The notes: generated by a model from the sequence alone, not told the origin. Numbered from the stretch's first letter, positions 27,221-35,937 are shown. The stretch: DNA of 64,000 nucleotides from Novosphingobium sp. G106 (GCF_019075875.1 NZ_JAHOOZ010000003.1:1-64000); one strand, 5' to 3'. Numbers and translations: made by a program.

Positions 27221-27592
27221 ATGTCTCCTATGAGCAATGCTGAGCGCCAGAAGCTCCACCGACAGCGCCTTCGCGAACGCGCTTCACTCGATAACGTCAG
27301 CTCTCAGGTTCGGGCCGTGGTCGAGCGTGCGATTGAGGCCATGTGGACCTATCTCCGCAGACCTGACGATGAGGGCCGGACTGATGGGTCTCTCGATGGC
27401 ATGAGCAGCATTGAAGACTTGCGGGCTTCCATGGCGGACGGCACGGGCTTGCCCGACTGGTGTCGCGATCTAATCAAATGCCCTGAGGACATGACCCCGG
27501 ATGAGGCGAAGGCGATTGCTGCGGTCGTCGAGATAGCCAACGAAATAGAGCTGACCGCTTACCGGACTAAGCCAAAGGTACGCCGCCGCTAG
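27221..27592 (+). CDS. Unknown 120-residue protein next to the operators
   Basis: Starts ATG 27221 or ATG 27230 (MSNAERQKLHRQRLRERASL); no Shine-Dalgarno is visible before either, so it may be leaderless or the mRNA starts close by. It continues RAVVERAIEAMWTYLRRPDD, SSIEDLRASMADGTGLPDWC, DMTPDEAKAIAAVVEIANEI and ends PKVRRR. The basic AERQ-x-x-H-R-Q-R start is seen in small DNA-related proteins. It might be the regulator that binds the palindromes, but no helix-turn-helix can be seen with certainty. Confidence 0.5.
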   Translation: MSPMSNAERQKLHRQRLRERASLDNVSSQVRAVVERAIEAMWTYLRRPDDEGRTDGSLDGMSSIEDLRASMADGTGLPDWCRDLIKCPEDMTPDEAKAIAAVVEIANEIELTAYRTKPKVRRR

Positions 27593-27892
27593 GCTCGCTA
27601 CTTCCCAGAACGCCCGGTCACTTTGTGGACCTCGCGCTTGAGAGGGGGGCAAGTCCATATCGCGCACGGCCACCATGATCGAACCTGAGGCGACAGCAAG
27701 GAAGTAGGGCAGCACGAGAAGACCGGCGAACCAGTAGGCGCGCTTCGTCGGCTCACTGATCAAGCCGACGCTGAACAGACCGTAGAGCGCAAGCGCTCCG
27801 ACCAGAAAAGCGGGAAGGAACATCGGCGCGAAGATCAGGAGCAGGTTAAGGCCGGCCCGCCACGTGCGCAGGGTATCCTTGAGCCATTGCAT
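27470..27892 (-). CDS. Two- to three-helix membrane protein, unknown
   Basis: 140 residues. NLLLIFAPMFLPAFLVGALALY and YWFAGLLVLPYFLAVASGSI are clear membrane helices (about residues 17-38 and 50-70), and FWEVASLAAAYLWLSP is a third candidate. The last 40 residues overlap the plus-strand gene 27221-27592, so the true C-terminus may be earlier or the two genes overlap tail to tail. No family recognised. Confidence 0.5.
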   Translation of the reverse strand: MQWLKDTLRTWRAGLNLLLIFAPMFLPAFLVGALALYGLFSVGLISEPTKRAYWFAGLLVLPYFLAVASGSIMVAVRDMDLPPSQARGPQSDRAFWEVASLAAAYLWLSPVSGQLYFVGYLDDRSNRLRLIRGHVLRAFD

Positions 27893-27924
27893 TCGGCGAT
27901 AATGCGACGAAACGCGGCTTGCGT

Positions 27925-28083
27925 CTAGCTAGTCAGCACAACGGCGATGAACAGCCCAAGCCCGAGGATGCCGTAACCCGCTCGGCGCGCGATTTGCTCG
28001 GGCTCGGTTTCCATCGCCGCATAGGCGGCGAGGCCTACCCCGAAGCCCGCGACAGCCATCTTCGCTAGCTCGATCACGCTCAC
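27925..28083 (-). CDS. Single-helix 52-residue membrane protein
   Basis: GTG 28083 with GGAGA before it gives SVIELAKMAVAGFGVGLAAY, then EPEQIARRAGYGILGLGLFI AVVLTS. Two hydrophobic stretches around a charged turn. Function unknown. Confidence 0.5.
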   Translation of the reverse strand: MSVIELAKMAVAGFGVGLAAYAAMETEPEQIARRAGYGILGLGLFIAVVLTS

Positions 28084-28182
28084 TTGATCTCCTCGCCGCC
28101 GCCGATGGTACGGAAGCGCCCTTTCGCTTACGCTGGCCATTTAGGCTGCTGTAGGCCGATTTTGCCGAATGAGAGGCACAAA

Positions 28183-28437
28183 GTGTCAACCCCCGATCAA
28201 TATTCGTACGGAACCCTAGTAGGCTGGACCACACAGGATCTCGGTTCGAAAGTGGTGATACGCCTGCAAAGCGTAACCACGCCGACGCCTCACTCTGAAT
28301 CGGATGTCCATTCGGCCTACTTCATGATGGACAAGAACCAGGCGGTCCAACTTGGCCACTGTCTCTACGAGCTGGCCGGGCAACGAGCACCGGCGACACG
28401 GAAGCGGTTTTGGCTGCGGCGGCTTTTCGGGAATTAG
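28183..28437 (+). CDS. Unknown 84-residue protein
   Basis: GTG 28183 has GAGAGG upstream. Sequence: STPDQYSYGTLVGWTTQDLG, SKVVIRLQSVTTPTPHSESD, YFMMDKNQAVQLGHCLYELA, then a basic KRFWLRRLFGN end. The beta-rich start and 'MMDKNQAVQLGHCLYEL' helix are conserved in small sphingomonad proteins as I recall, without a named function. Confidence 0.65.
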   Translation: MSTPDQYSYGTLVGWTTQDLGSKVVIRLQSVTTPTPHSESDVHSAYFMMDKNQAVQLGHCLYELAGQRAPATRKRFWLRRLFGN

Positions 28438-28493
28438 CATCGGTTGGCAAAGGCTGCCTTGCAGTGTGGTCTTTCTTTGTTCTAAAATAGGGC

Positions 28494-28697
28494 ATGCCGT
28501 CTGAGTCGCCCCCCGGCCGTTGTCGCCTCTGCACTTCGAACGATCTCGCGGCCCTGGCAGAGGAGCTTGCTGAGCGGATGTGGGAGAGGCAGCGGGATCA
28601 GGAGATCGATCCCGCCTGGAAGGATGTCAGCGCCTACTGGCATCAGGCAATGATGCAGTTCGCAGAAGCCACGATCAAAATGCTCGGCCATGGATGA
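28494..28697 (+). CDS. Unknown 67-residue protein
   Basis: PSESPPGRCRLCTSNDLAAL, AEELAERMWERQRDQEIDPA, WHQAMMQFAEATIKMLGHG. The CRLC pair near the start could hold metal. It overlaps the next gene by eight bases, so the three small genes 28494-29319 are one operon. Confidence 0.55.
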   Translation: MPSESPPGRCRLCTSNDLAALAEELAERMWERQRDQEIDPAWKDVSAYWHQAMMQFAEATIKMLGHG

Positions 28698-28947
28698 CGC
28701 CCTCGCCGTGCTTCGGGCCGCGGTTGCACGCAGCCACGAGGGGCTGCAGACCGGTGCCGACGTTCGCTTGGCACTTCGCGCGCTGCGGTTCGTTGGAATA
28801 CCCGCAGAAGCGATCAGCTATTTCTGGAGGTCATGCCAAGCCGAGAACGAGATCGGGCGTTCGCAGAGCATGAATGCCGCGCTCAACCGGGTCGGGCTCC
28901 ACAGGCACGGCAAGGTGGCGCCTCGCGATCTGCCTGAGAGGAAGTAG
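28690..28947 (+). CDS. Unknown 85-residue protein
   Basis: DDALAVLRAAVARSHEGLQT, GADVRLALRALRFVGIPAEA, ISYFWRSCQAENEIGRSQSM, NAALNRVGLHRHGKVAPRDL. All helical with a basic end. Coupled to the previous gene; the next gene starts three bases after its stop. Confidence 0.6.
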   Translation: MDDALAVLRAAVARSHEGLQTGADVRLALRALRFVGIPAEAISYFWRSCQAENEIGRSQSMNAALNRVGLHRHGKVAPRDLPERK

Positions 28948-28950
28948 GAC

Positions 28951-29319
28951 ATGGCCGGCGATAATGAGGTGCCGATCGAGCTGTTTGAAGGGATTCCCGA
29001 GGACGCGGACCCGATGACGAAGCTGTACATGCGTGCTCAGACGGTAATCCAGGCGGCGTTCTATTCCTTAGGGGATCGCGAAATCTCGCCCGGTGAGATC
29101 ACGATTGAAAACGCCGAACTGGAGACGATCCTCGCCACCGCCCTTGCCATCTTGATAGCAGCCGACCCCAGCGCAAAGTCCAAGCGCGATCTGCGCTTGC
29201 GGATCGAAGCGCATGCGAAGCACATGACCGGGTTAGCGGCGGCATTGAAGGATGCGAACGATAAGCAGGTGTTGGATGTCCTCGACATCCTGCGTCTGCG
29301 TCGATCCAAATCCAACTGA
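28951..29319 (+). CDS. Unknown 122-residue protein
   Basis: Starts MAGDNEVPIELFEGIPEDAD, then PMTKLYMRAQTVIQAAFYSL, ETILATALAILIAADPSAKS, EAHAKHMTGLAAALKDANDK, VLDVLDILRLRRSKSN. A clear ribosome site (GAGAGGAAG) lies upstream within the previous gene. Mixed helix protein, no family recognised. Last gene before a terminator. Confidence 0.65.
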   Translation: MAGDNEVPIELFEGIPEDADPMTKLYMRAQTVIQAAFYSLGDREISPGEITIENAELETILATALAILIAADPSAKSKRDLRLRIEAHAKHMTGLAAALKDANDKQVLDVLDILRLRRSKSN

Positions 29320-29430
29320 GGTGCAACGATTATCGTAATCGCAAGTAGGCCGCCGATAACAGGATTTGCCAATCGGGTGAAACTCGACCAAGGCCTGATC
29401 TCCGACCCCTCCAAGGTTGGCTACAAGGAA

Positions 29431-29465
29431 GGGCGTTCCGGGCTTCATCCGGGGCGCCCTTTTCG
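29431..29465 (+). terminator. Terminator after the small-gene operon
   Basis: GGGCGTTCCGG at 29431-29441 pairs (with two G-U pairs) with CCGGGGCGCCC at 29449-29459, followed by TTTTCG. It lies about 110 bases past the stop at 29319. Confidence 0.7.
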
Positions 29466-29617
29466 TTTGGGCCGGGCGCTGCCGCCCGAAGGTTTGGGTT
29501 TTGCACGGACGGCAGCCGGCGGCGCCCATAGCAGGTGCGACGCATTTGTCATCAGATCTCGTAGATCGCGACGGCGGAGCGATGAGGCCACGCCGCCCCT
29601 TCATCAGCCGATCAGGC

Positions 29618-30232
29618 TCAATAAGCCAAAAACGATACTGCTGCCTGGCGTCGCCGCATAGCGGCTCCCACCATGCCGATGCCGGCGATCAGCATCGCCC
29701 AGGTTGCCGATCCGGAACGGGGCTAGGAATGCCTACGCTTCCCGTCGAGAAAACATTTGTGCCAGCTTCAAACGGAGTATTTTTTACGGTCAATGTCGAG
29801 AAGCCGTCGAAGTTCACCTTTCCGTAGATGGAGCGAGCGGAAAGACCGGTGAAATCAAGGGCAGGATAGGGCGATGCCGGGGGAGCCGGCGTGGTTTGGA
29901 AATTAGGCCCTGTGTAGGTGAACACGAGATTCACGATGTTGGGATCATCGGTGAAACTCGGATCAAGGATGAGACCGTTCGACGTGAACGCTGTAGTTGC
30001 GGAGATATTCGGCGAAGTCGCTGCAATCGAGCCATCGACGTAACCGGCGAAATCGTAAACGACCAGCATCGAGCCGGACTTCACGCCCTCAGTTGGCGAG
30101 AGGGAGCCACCATAACTAAATCGAAACTCCGAGTCGACCGGCGTCACGCCCTCCAAAAATACGGTAGTCGCATGTGCCGTCGCGCTGCTCATAGCGAGGC
30201 ATGTGATGGCGGCGGTCAAAGCTTCTTTTCAT
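29618..30232 (-). pseudogene. PEPxxWA-CTERM secreted protein, frameshifted at both ends
   Basis: A strong GGAAGGGG site precedes ATG 30232 (MKRS), but the signal peptide LTAAITCLAMSSATAHA lies one frame away (open from TTG 30219). The mature part is beta-rich: VFLEGVTPVDSEFRFSYGGS, MLVVYDFAGYVDGSIAATSP, SIYGKVNFDGFSTLTVKNTP. Near 29716 one base is missing: the listed frame ends PVPDRQPGRC, while the next frame gives SATWAMLIAGIGMVGAAMRR RQAAV, i.e. the VPEPATWAM motif, membrane helix and Arg cluster of an exosortase signal. It would be cut by exosortase and released outside. Together with 8837-9076 it shows a PEP-CTERM system in this strain. Confidence 0.78.
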
Positions 30233-30503
30233 GGCGGAAACCCCTTCCACAAGTTGATCAAAGCCCCATTGCCTGATCATTGTCGCAACTTGAGCCAGTC
30301 GCGGCGGTTCCCTCATAAATCTCCCAAATATGAATTAAGCCTGTGCCATTTCGAGAAGGCGATTGGCCTCCCTTTTAAAATATTGATATGGTGTCCAAAA
30401 TTTGCAGAATGAACGGGCAAGGATGCCGATTGTGTTTTTCCAATCTTGGTTAACCTTTCTGTAGGCGCACTGTCGGAGAAATCTACGAAAGAGCCGTCGG
30501 CGA

Positions 30504-30749
30504 TCAGAGCGCGTGGATACCCGAGCCCCAGGCTGAGATGTCATCTCGACTAAAATCGCCGCCACGATTGAAGATTGTCCAGAGGCCATTGTCGCCCAAA
30601 CGAACCGAAAATGCATAGGCATCATCGGCCAGCACATCCGCTTCCTTGCATTCCAGCCGGCTGACCAACTGGAACACTGCCGCCGCATCACAAGCCTTAA
30701 ATTCCGCGGATCGTGACGGCTCGGTCGGCAATATCTTGTAGCTTGGCAT
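30504..30749 (-). CDS. Unknown 81-residue protein
   Basis: Chosen start ATG 30749: MPSYKILPTEPSRSAEFKAC, then DAAAVFQLVSRLECKEADVL, ADDAYAFSVRLGDNGLWTIF, NRGGDFSRDDISAWGSGIHA. Alternating strand pattern with conserved G-LWTIF; small beta protein of unknown role. It is divergent from the ligase operon that starts at 30983. Confidence 0.6.
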   Translation of the reverse strand: MPSYKILPTEPSRSAEFKACDAAAVFQLVSRLECKEADVLADDAYAFSVRLGDNGLWTIFNRGGDFSRDDISAWGSGIHAL

Positions 30750-30792
30750 GACTACTGCTCCGCCGTTTGAGTGAGCAATTTGTTGCAACCCT

Positions 30793-30823
30793 ATCGGCGA
30801 GGCTTCCCCTCGGAAGCCTCGCC
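30793..30823. promoter_or_regulatory. Hairpin before the first ligase leader
   Basis: GGCGAGGCTTCC and its inverse GGAAGCCTCGCC face each other around a short loop. A hairpin occupies the same place before the second ligase (37529-37552), so it may be part of the leader or an upstream terminator. Confidence 0.45.
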
Positions 30824-30914
30824 CAACAAGCGTAATCCTCGAACTAACAGCAATCTAATCGATTCTTTTCAGACGCACGCAAGTGAGCCTTTTCAACCAC
30901 TTGCGAAGGCCCGA

Positions 30915-30982
30915 AGTTTAGAAGCAGAAATTCATTTCGACTCGCGTGGAACACGACTCGGCGCAGATGAGTCCGAGAAGCG
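30915..30982 (+). promoter_or_regulatory. Conserved leader of the first ligase operon
   Basis: ATTCATTTCGACTC, then TGGAACACGACTCGGCGCA and ATGAGTCC, precede the start at 30983. The same sequence with few changes precedes the second ligase gene (37568-37623). Parts are inverted (GACTC/GAGTC). It is likely a promoter or mRNA leader kept with the module. Confidence 0.6.
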
Positions 30983-31901
30983 ATGCTGTACGATCGCATC
31001 CTCAACCCCTCGCGGGCCAAGTACCGGCGCGATCCCGGCAATCTTTTCGTGCCTCCGCTTTTGCCGACGCTCGTCACCGAGCCGCCCGAGGGCGAGGAGT
31101 GGGAGCAAATATGATGGCTATCGCACGCTAATTGTCTTGGATCATGGCAAGGCCCGCGCGTTCACCGGCAATGGGCACCAGTGGACTGACCGCTATGCCC
31201 CTGTCGTCGGCGCCGCGCTGCGGCTGCGCTGCAAGACCGCGTCGATCGATGGCGAGATCATCGTGCAGGACGAGCACGGACGCTCCGACTTCGCCGGCCT
31301 CCGTTCTGCCATCGAGGGCGAGCCGCATCGCCTAGTCTTCATGGCGTTCGATCTGATCGAACTGGACGGCGAGGATCTGAGATCCGAGCCCCTACGCCTG
31401 CGCCGGCTGAAGCTGCACCGCCTCGTTGGCAATCATGATCCCGGCACACCGATCCAGTTCTCAGAGAGCCAGCAGGGTTTCGGACGCGATCTGCTCGCCG
31501 CGGCCTGCGCGATGGGCCTTGAGGGCATCGTAAGCAAGCGGCTCGACAGCCGCTATCGCAGCTGCCGGCAGACGAGCTGGCTCAAGATCAAATGCTATGA
31601 CGAAGACGACTATGTTGTCATCGGTGCCGAGCATGAGCCGGGAAAGCTGGCGCTCGCCCTCCTGGCGCGCGAGGTCGATGGCGGCTTGGAATATGCGGGC
31701 AGCGCTTTCGTGACTCTGGGAGGCGATGAGCGTGACAAGTTCTGGACCAGCATAGATCTGCACCCCCGGACGAAGCCCGCTGTGGCGATGGAGAAGCGGA
31801 AACAAGCACGCTGGGTCGATCCGGTGATGCGGGTCCGCGTGCAGCATCTGAAAGGAGCGGGGAAACTGCGGCACGCAACCATAAGGGAGATACTGCCATG
31901 A
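30983..31901 (+). pseudogene. ATP-dependent DNA ligase (LigC/LigD ligase-domain type), copy 1, 5' frameshift
   Basis: ATG 30983 reads MLYDRILNPSRAKYRRDPGN and PPLLPTLVTEPPEGEEW, then a small deletion (about 8 bases near 31110) breaks the frame. The other frame goes on with motif I KYDGYR (the lysine that takes AMP), ARAFTGNGHQWTDRY, SIDGEIIVQDEHG, HRLVFMAFDLIELDGEDLR (motif III), LEGIVSKRLDSRYR (motif IV) and TSWLKIKC (motif V), then an OB domain ending LRHATIREILP. About 310 residues if repaired, the size of single-domain bacterial ligases. Its stop overlaps the next gene (ATGA). Such ligases seal breaks in end joining or stationary-phase repair. Confidence 0.85.
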
Positions 31902-32164
31902 CCGCGCATTCGAACATCGCCAGCCCCGAGCACGAACTCGAGGAAGCGCTTCGCGGCCTTTGCCACCACCTGACCCTGATGCAGCTCCGGGCATCCTACT
32001 ATCTGCCCGATGGGAACGCAGAGACGTTTATAGACGACATCCTTGGAATGCTCGACGGGCCGGATTACCGAAAGGTTCAGGCCGCGGCCCGAAAGCTGTT
32101 GAATGAGCCGCAGCAGCGGATCGCTTTGTCGAGGACGCGCACACGAGATCTGACTCGTAGATGA
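31898..32164 (+). CDS. Small partner protein of the DNA ligase, copy 1
   Basis: 88 residues, start overlapping the ligase stop (ATGA). SPEHELEEALRGLCHHLTLM, QLRASYYLPDGNAETFIDDI, LGMLDGPDYRKVQAAARKLL. The same protein, about 75 percent alike over its core, follows the second ligase at 38527. Helical, no membrane segment. Always next to the ligase in this window, so it probably works with it, for example as a DNA-end or protein-binding partner; that is inference. Its stop overlaps the ATG of the next gene. Confidence 0.75.
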   Translation: MTAHSNIASPEHELEEALRGLCHHLTLMQLRASYYLPDGNAETFIDDILGMLDGPDYRKVQAAARKLLNEPQQRIALSRTRTRDLTRR

Positions 32165-32504
32165 GGTTGCCATTCTCTGGGATGCTCCCATTTTTGACGG
32201 GACGACGCAGAAAGGCGCCTCTGCGAGAAGATGGCATTGTCGAGCGGGCATTCGAGCTGGCGAGAATGGGTCCCTGCAACAGCGTTCAGGATAGCACTCG
32301 CCAGCTCAAACAGGAAGGCTACGCAGGCATAACCGAGCATCTGGCGAGTCCTGCGCTTCGAAGGCAATTATGGGCGCTGATCCATGATTGTGGATCGGCG
32401 TGCAAAAAAGGCCCCCGTTATGGGGGTGATCGGCATCTAAAAGGGACCCCCATCTCGATGGTTTAGGTGCGTCGGCTTGGTTGTAGCCAGGCGGCGGGAT
32501 CGGG

Positions 32505-34019
32505 ATGTTGATTTTGGAGACGGTAGTAAGGATCCGGCGCGAGCACGCCGACGGTAAATCGATCAAGGCGATCGCGCGTGACCTGCGGGTGTCGCGCAAG
32601 GTGATAAGGAAGGCGATCCGCGCCCCGGAAGCGGGATTTGCCTATCGGCGGTCGGTGCAGCCGCTTCCCCGGATCGGCCCGTTCCAGGAGCGCCTGGATA
32701 CTCTGCTGACGGAGAACGAGGCACGACCCCGGCGCGAGCGGTTGCGGATGACGCGGATCCACGACCTGCTGCTGCGCGAGGGGTTCGACGGTTCCTACGA
32801 TGCCGTGAGGCGCTATGCGAAGCGCTGGCTGGACGATCGGCGCAAGGATGCCGGCGACGGCGCGGCGGCGTTTATCCCGCTGATGTTCCGGCCGGGCGAA
32901 GCATACCAGTTCGACTGGAGCCACGAGGATGTGGAGATCGCCGGCAAGCCGATGCGTGTGAAGGTCGCGCATATGCGGCTTTGCGCATCGCGGGCGGTGT
33001 TCGTGCGGGCCTATCCCCGCGAGACGCAGGAGATGGTGTTCGACGCCCACGCGCGGGCGTTCGCCTTCTTCGGCGGCGTGCCGACGCGGGGCATCTACGA
33101 CAACATGAAGACCGCGGTCACGACGGTGTTCACGGGCAAGGAGCGGGTCTTCAACCGCCGGTTCCTGATCATGGCCGACCACTACATGATCGAGCCCACC
33201 GCCTGCTCGCCAGCGGCGGGTTGGGAGAAGGGCCAGGTCGAGCACCAGGTGCAGACGATGCGCGGCCGGTTCTTCCAGCCCCGATTACGCTTTGCGAGCC
33301 TGGAGGAACTGAACGGGTGGCTTGAGGCCGAGTGCCGCCGCTGGGCGGCGCTGCATCCCCATCCCGATCAGCGCGAGCTGACGATCGCCGAGGCATGGGA
33401 CGCCGAGCGCCCGGCGCTCCAGGCGATGCTGGCGCCGTTCGACGGCTTCCACGAGACGCCGCACGCGGTAACCGGCACCTGCCTGATCAGCTTCGACCGC
33501 AATCGCTACTCGGTCATGGCCAAGGCGGCCCGGCGTGCGGTGCAGGTTCGCGCCTATGCCGACCGGATCGTGGTCCGCCTCGACGACGAGGTGGTCGCCG
33601 AGCATCCCCGCTTCTTCGGCCGCGATCGGATGATCCTCGATCCCTGGCACTACCTGCCGGTGCTGGCCAAGAAGCCGGGCGCCTTAAGGAACGGGGCACC
33701 GTTCCAGGACTGGGATCTCCCGCCAGCACTGGCCCGGCTCAGGCGCAAGCTGGGAACGGGCGATGAAGCCGACCGCCGGTTCGTGCGCGTGCTCTCTGCC
33801 GTGCTCACCGACGGGCTCGAAGCGGTCGAGGCCGCGATCCGCGAGGCGCTCGCCGCCGGCGCTGCCAGCGACGATGTGATCCTCAACATCCTGGCACGAC
33901 GGCGCGAGCCGCCCCGACCACTGACCATCGCGACGTCCGAAGCGTTGGCGCTCAGCCACCCGCCGACCGCGGACTGTGCTCGATACGACCTGCTGCGAGG
34001 CGCCCGTGCAGCGGCATGA
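32505..34019 (+). CDS. istA: IS21 transposase IstA
   Basis: 504 residues. N-terminal helix-turn-helix [20 protein letters not shown], then DDE core: [20 protein letters not shown] (first Asp), [18 protein letters not shown] (second Asp) and [20 protein letters not shown] (Glu), and a Mu-type C-terminal beta barrel. Full length for the family and no frame breaks. It overlaps istB. Confidence 0.96.
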   Translation: MLILETVVRIRREHADGKSIKAIARDLRVSRKVIRKAIRAPEAGFAYRRSVQPLPRIGPFQERLDTLLTENEARPRRERLRMTRIHDLLLREGFDGSYDAVRRYAKRWLDDRRKDAGDGAAAFIPLMFRPGEAYQFDWSHEDVEIAGKPMRVKVAHMRLCASRAVFVRAYPRETQEMVFDAHARAFAFFGGVPTRGIYDNMKTAVTTVFTGKERVFNRRFLIMADHYMIEPTACSPAAGWEKGQVEHQVQTMRGRFFQPRLRFASLEELNGWLEAECRRWAALHPHPDQRELTIAEAWDAERPALQAMLAPFDGFHETPHAVTGTCLISFDRNRYSVMAKAARRAVQVRAYADRIVVRLDDEVVAEHPRFFGRDRMILDPWHYLPVLAKKPGALRNGAPFQDWDLPPALARLRRKLGTGDEADRRFVRVLSAVLTDGLEAVEAAIREALAAGAASDDVILNILARRREPPRPLTIATSEALALSHPPTADCARYDLLRGARAAA

Positions 34020-34734
34020 GATGATCGCCGCGATGAGCGGCCTGGGCCTCAAGGGCATGGCCAGCGCCTTCGACGAGGCGGTCACCACGGGCATGCAGCG
34101 CAAGCGCACCGCCATGGAGATCCTCACCGACCTGCTGCGCGCTGAGGCTGCTCACCGCCAGGCGGCATCGATCCGCTATCGCATGACTGCGGCCCGGCTG
34201 CCGACGGTGAAGGACATCGATGCGTTCGTGTTCGAAGGCACACCGATCAACGAGCAGCTGGTACGCTCGCTGCATGCCGGCTCGTTCCTGCCCGGACAGC
34301 GCAACATCGTCCTGGTCGGCGGCACCGGGACCGGGAAGACCCACCTCGCGGTTGCGATCACTGCCAGCGTCGTGCGTGCCGGCGCCCGCGGCCGCTACTT
34401 CAACACCGTGGATCTGGTGAACCGGCTCGAGGAGGAGAGCCGCCTCGGCAAGGCAGGCGCGCTTGCGGCCCAGCTCTCGCGCCTTGACCTCGTCGTGCTC
34501 GATGAGCTCGGCTACCTGCCGTTCGCCCGCTCGGGCGGCCAGCTGCTGTTCCACCTCGTCAGCAAGCTCTACGAGCGCACCTCGGTGATCATCACGACGA
34601 ACCTGGCGTTCGGGGAATGGCCGACCGTGTTCGGCGATCCCAAGATGACGGCCGCGCTGCTCGACCGCATCACGCATCACTGCGACATCGTCGAGACCGG
34701 CAACGACAGCTGGCGCCTCAGAAACCGGAGCTAA
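33976..34734 (+). CDS. istB: IS21 helper ATPase IstB
   Basis: About 238-252 residues; GTG 33976 or the later ATG 34021 may start it, in both cases overlapping istA or following it directly. AAA+ marks are [19 protein letters not shown] (Walker A, about residues 110-128), [18 protein letters not shown] (Walker B) and [13 protein letters not shown] (sensor 1). It chooses the target with IstA. Intact. Confidence 0.96.
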   Translation: MLDTTCCEAPVQRHEMIAAMSGLGLKGMASAFDEAVTTGMQRKRTAMEILTDLLRAEAAHRQAASIRYRMTAARLPTVKDIDAFVFEGTPINEQLVRSLHAGSFLPGQRNIVLVGGTGTGKTHLAVAITASVVRAGARGRYFNTVDLVNRLEEESRLGKAGALAAQLSRLDLVVLDELGYLPFARSGGQLLFHLVSKLYERTSVIITTNLAFGEWPTVFGDPKMTAALLDRITHHCDIVETGNDSWRLRNRS

Positions 34735-35187
34735 AACCCTCCCCCCCGGACCCCCCACCCGGCGGTTGACCCGGTGGGTCCACAGGAACCTCCCACGGCC
34801 GTCACCGCCAGCGCTTTAGGAGGCGCGCGGCGACGGCCGCGGGTCCCTCCTATGGACTACCGGGACAACCGCCCTGCAAACCGCAAAGGGGGGGCCCTTT
34901 TGCACGCCGATATGGGGTCCCGGTTCAACGCCTATTTACACCATGATCGCCGCCGCGGGGCATAACATATCGTTCAATCGCACGAGGAGCGCGTCTCGAA
35001 GCATCTACGCTGCGGGCGAACAGCTTCCCCTCCGATCAATACCCGCAGCTCTGCCGTTCATGGGACCTGCCGCCGGACCGGTAATGGAAACGAGCGCAGA
35101 GCCGCTTTCGGTAAACTGCTATGACCGGAAAGTTGGGGGATCCTGAAAGTCCGTTTTGAGCCGCGGAATGAGCAAATACGTACGCGA

Positions 35188-35586
35188 TTATGTCCTCCAA
35201 CGGACAACTTTACCGCTGAAAAGCGAGAGCATGAGCGCCGCCAATCCGAGGCCGAGCCACATCAGATCGAATAGGAGATAGTCGGCTTCACGCGCACGGT
35301 CTGGGCTGCCCGGTAAATAGAAGAGCTGTTCAACATCCCCAGGCCGGTGCACGCCAGGTCCGCGAAATGAGGTAAGGTGATATGCCTGCCTGTCCACGGA
35401 ATAGGACAATATTCCCATATCGTTGCGCGGCCCAATGTCGTCGGAATGAATTTCAAATCTGCCGATGACTTTTATGCCGTCTCGTCTGTAGAGATAATCC
35501 TCAGACAGGCCCGAATAGGCAGCGAAGAATGCTCCAGCGCTCCAAACTGCCATAAATATCCTGAAGGTGATTAAGCGGTCGCTCAT
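35188..35586 (-). CDS. DUF3592-like membrane protein
   Basis: ATG 35586 gives 132 residues: MSDRLITFRIFMAVWSAGAF FAAYSG as first helix, a periplasmic beta part DGIKVIGRFEIHSDDIGP and SYSVDRQAYHLTSF, FYLPGSPDRAREADYLLFDL and a last helix LMWLGLGLAALMLSLFSG. Two helices around a small beta domain with 'VxYxPxxPxxA' like FYLPGSPDRARE is the DUF3592 plan. Function unknown. Confidence 0.6.
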   Translation of the reverse strand: MSDRLITFRIFMAVWSAGAFFAAYSGLSEDYLYRRDGIKVIGRFEIHSDDIGPRNDMGILSYSVDRQAYHLTSFRGPGVHRPGDVEQLFYLPGSPDRAREADYLLFDLMWLGLGLAALMLSLFSGKVVRWRT

Positions 35587-35790
35587 GCGCGATTTTGCAG
35601 CAGGTAATGGCATCCTTGAACCATGAAAGCGCACCGATGGTGGCGTTGTTCCTCAGCGCGTCGGGCCGGCGATCAGGGGCACGAAGATGGGGTAGCTGCC
35701 GCTCGGTCCGGCTGTGAACGGATGAGCGACAACCGCCGCAGATTTAGCACAAGACTAACCCTTGTCACCTCCGAACTGGAGAGCTGGTGC

Positions 35791-35937
35791 TCAGGGCCGT
35801 GAGGCGGTAGGCTTGTCGCCGAGATAGAGCGCAGCACAGGCGAAGCAGCCGAATGTCAGCGCGAGGACCAGCGCATATTCGGCGACCATAGCGCCGCGGG
35901 TATCACTCACGAAGCGCGGGAACATCGCAGTCAGCAT
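35791..35937 (-). CDS. Flp-type (class IVb) pilin-like peptide
   Basis: 48 residues: MLTAMFPRFVSDTRG then AMVAEYALVLALTFGCFACA ALYLG. This is the Flp prepilin signature: a short charged leader ending in Gly, cleavage, then Glu at +5 and Tyr at +6 followed by one hydrophobic helix. Typical Flp pilins are 50-65 residues. No tad/cpa assembly genes or prepilin peptidase are nearby, so it is either an orphan or processed by a system elsewhere. Its start overlaps the stop of the short frame 36044-35931 (ATGCTGA). Confidence 0.6.
   Translation of the reverse strand: MLTAMFPRFVSDTRGAMVAEYALVLALTFGCFACAALYLGDKPTASRP

Larger units (their letters stand above)
32389..34940 (+). mobile_element. IS21-family element
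   Basis: The ends are TGTGGATCGGCGTGC at 32389 and, inverted, TGTAAATAGGCGTTG from 34940. Further inner copies of ATCGGCGTGCAAAA and CCCCC blocks at both ends are the multiple transposase sites of IS21. The target duplication is CCATGAT (32382-32388 and 34941-34947). Length 2552 bp with istA and istB open, so it may be active. Confidence 0.93.
32161..34965 (+). pseudogene. Small unknown protein (ERAFELA family, copy 3) split by IS21
   Basis: ATG 32161 overlaps the stop of the ligase partner (ATGA), making it the third gene of the ligase operon. It reads GRRRKAPLREDGIVERAFEL, ARMGPCNSVQDSTRQLKQEG, YAGITEHLASPALRRQLWAL IHD, where IS21 enters at 32389. Removing IS21 and one 7-bp target copy gives RRRGA and a stop at 34963-34965, 81 residues. 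The operon link to a DNA ligase is the only context hint for what this family does. Because the break is only six codons from the end, the truncated protein with IS-derived tail might still fold. Confidence 0.7.

Noticed and set aside
30915..30982. GGAAC in the ligase leader as an EcfG-type -35 box
   Set aside because: No matching GTT -10 element at 16-17 bases in either copy, so the assignment is not supported.
32463..33245. 260-residue minus-strand frame in IS21
   Set aside because: Antisense shadow of istA.
33952..34758. 268-residue minus-strand frame opposite istB
   Set aside because: Shadow of istB, no ribosome site.
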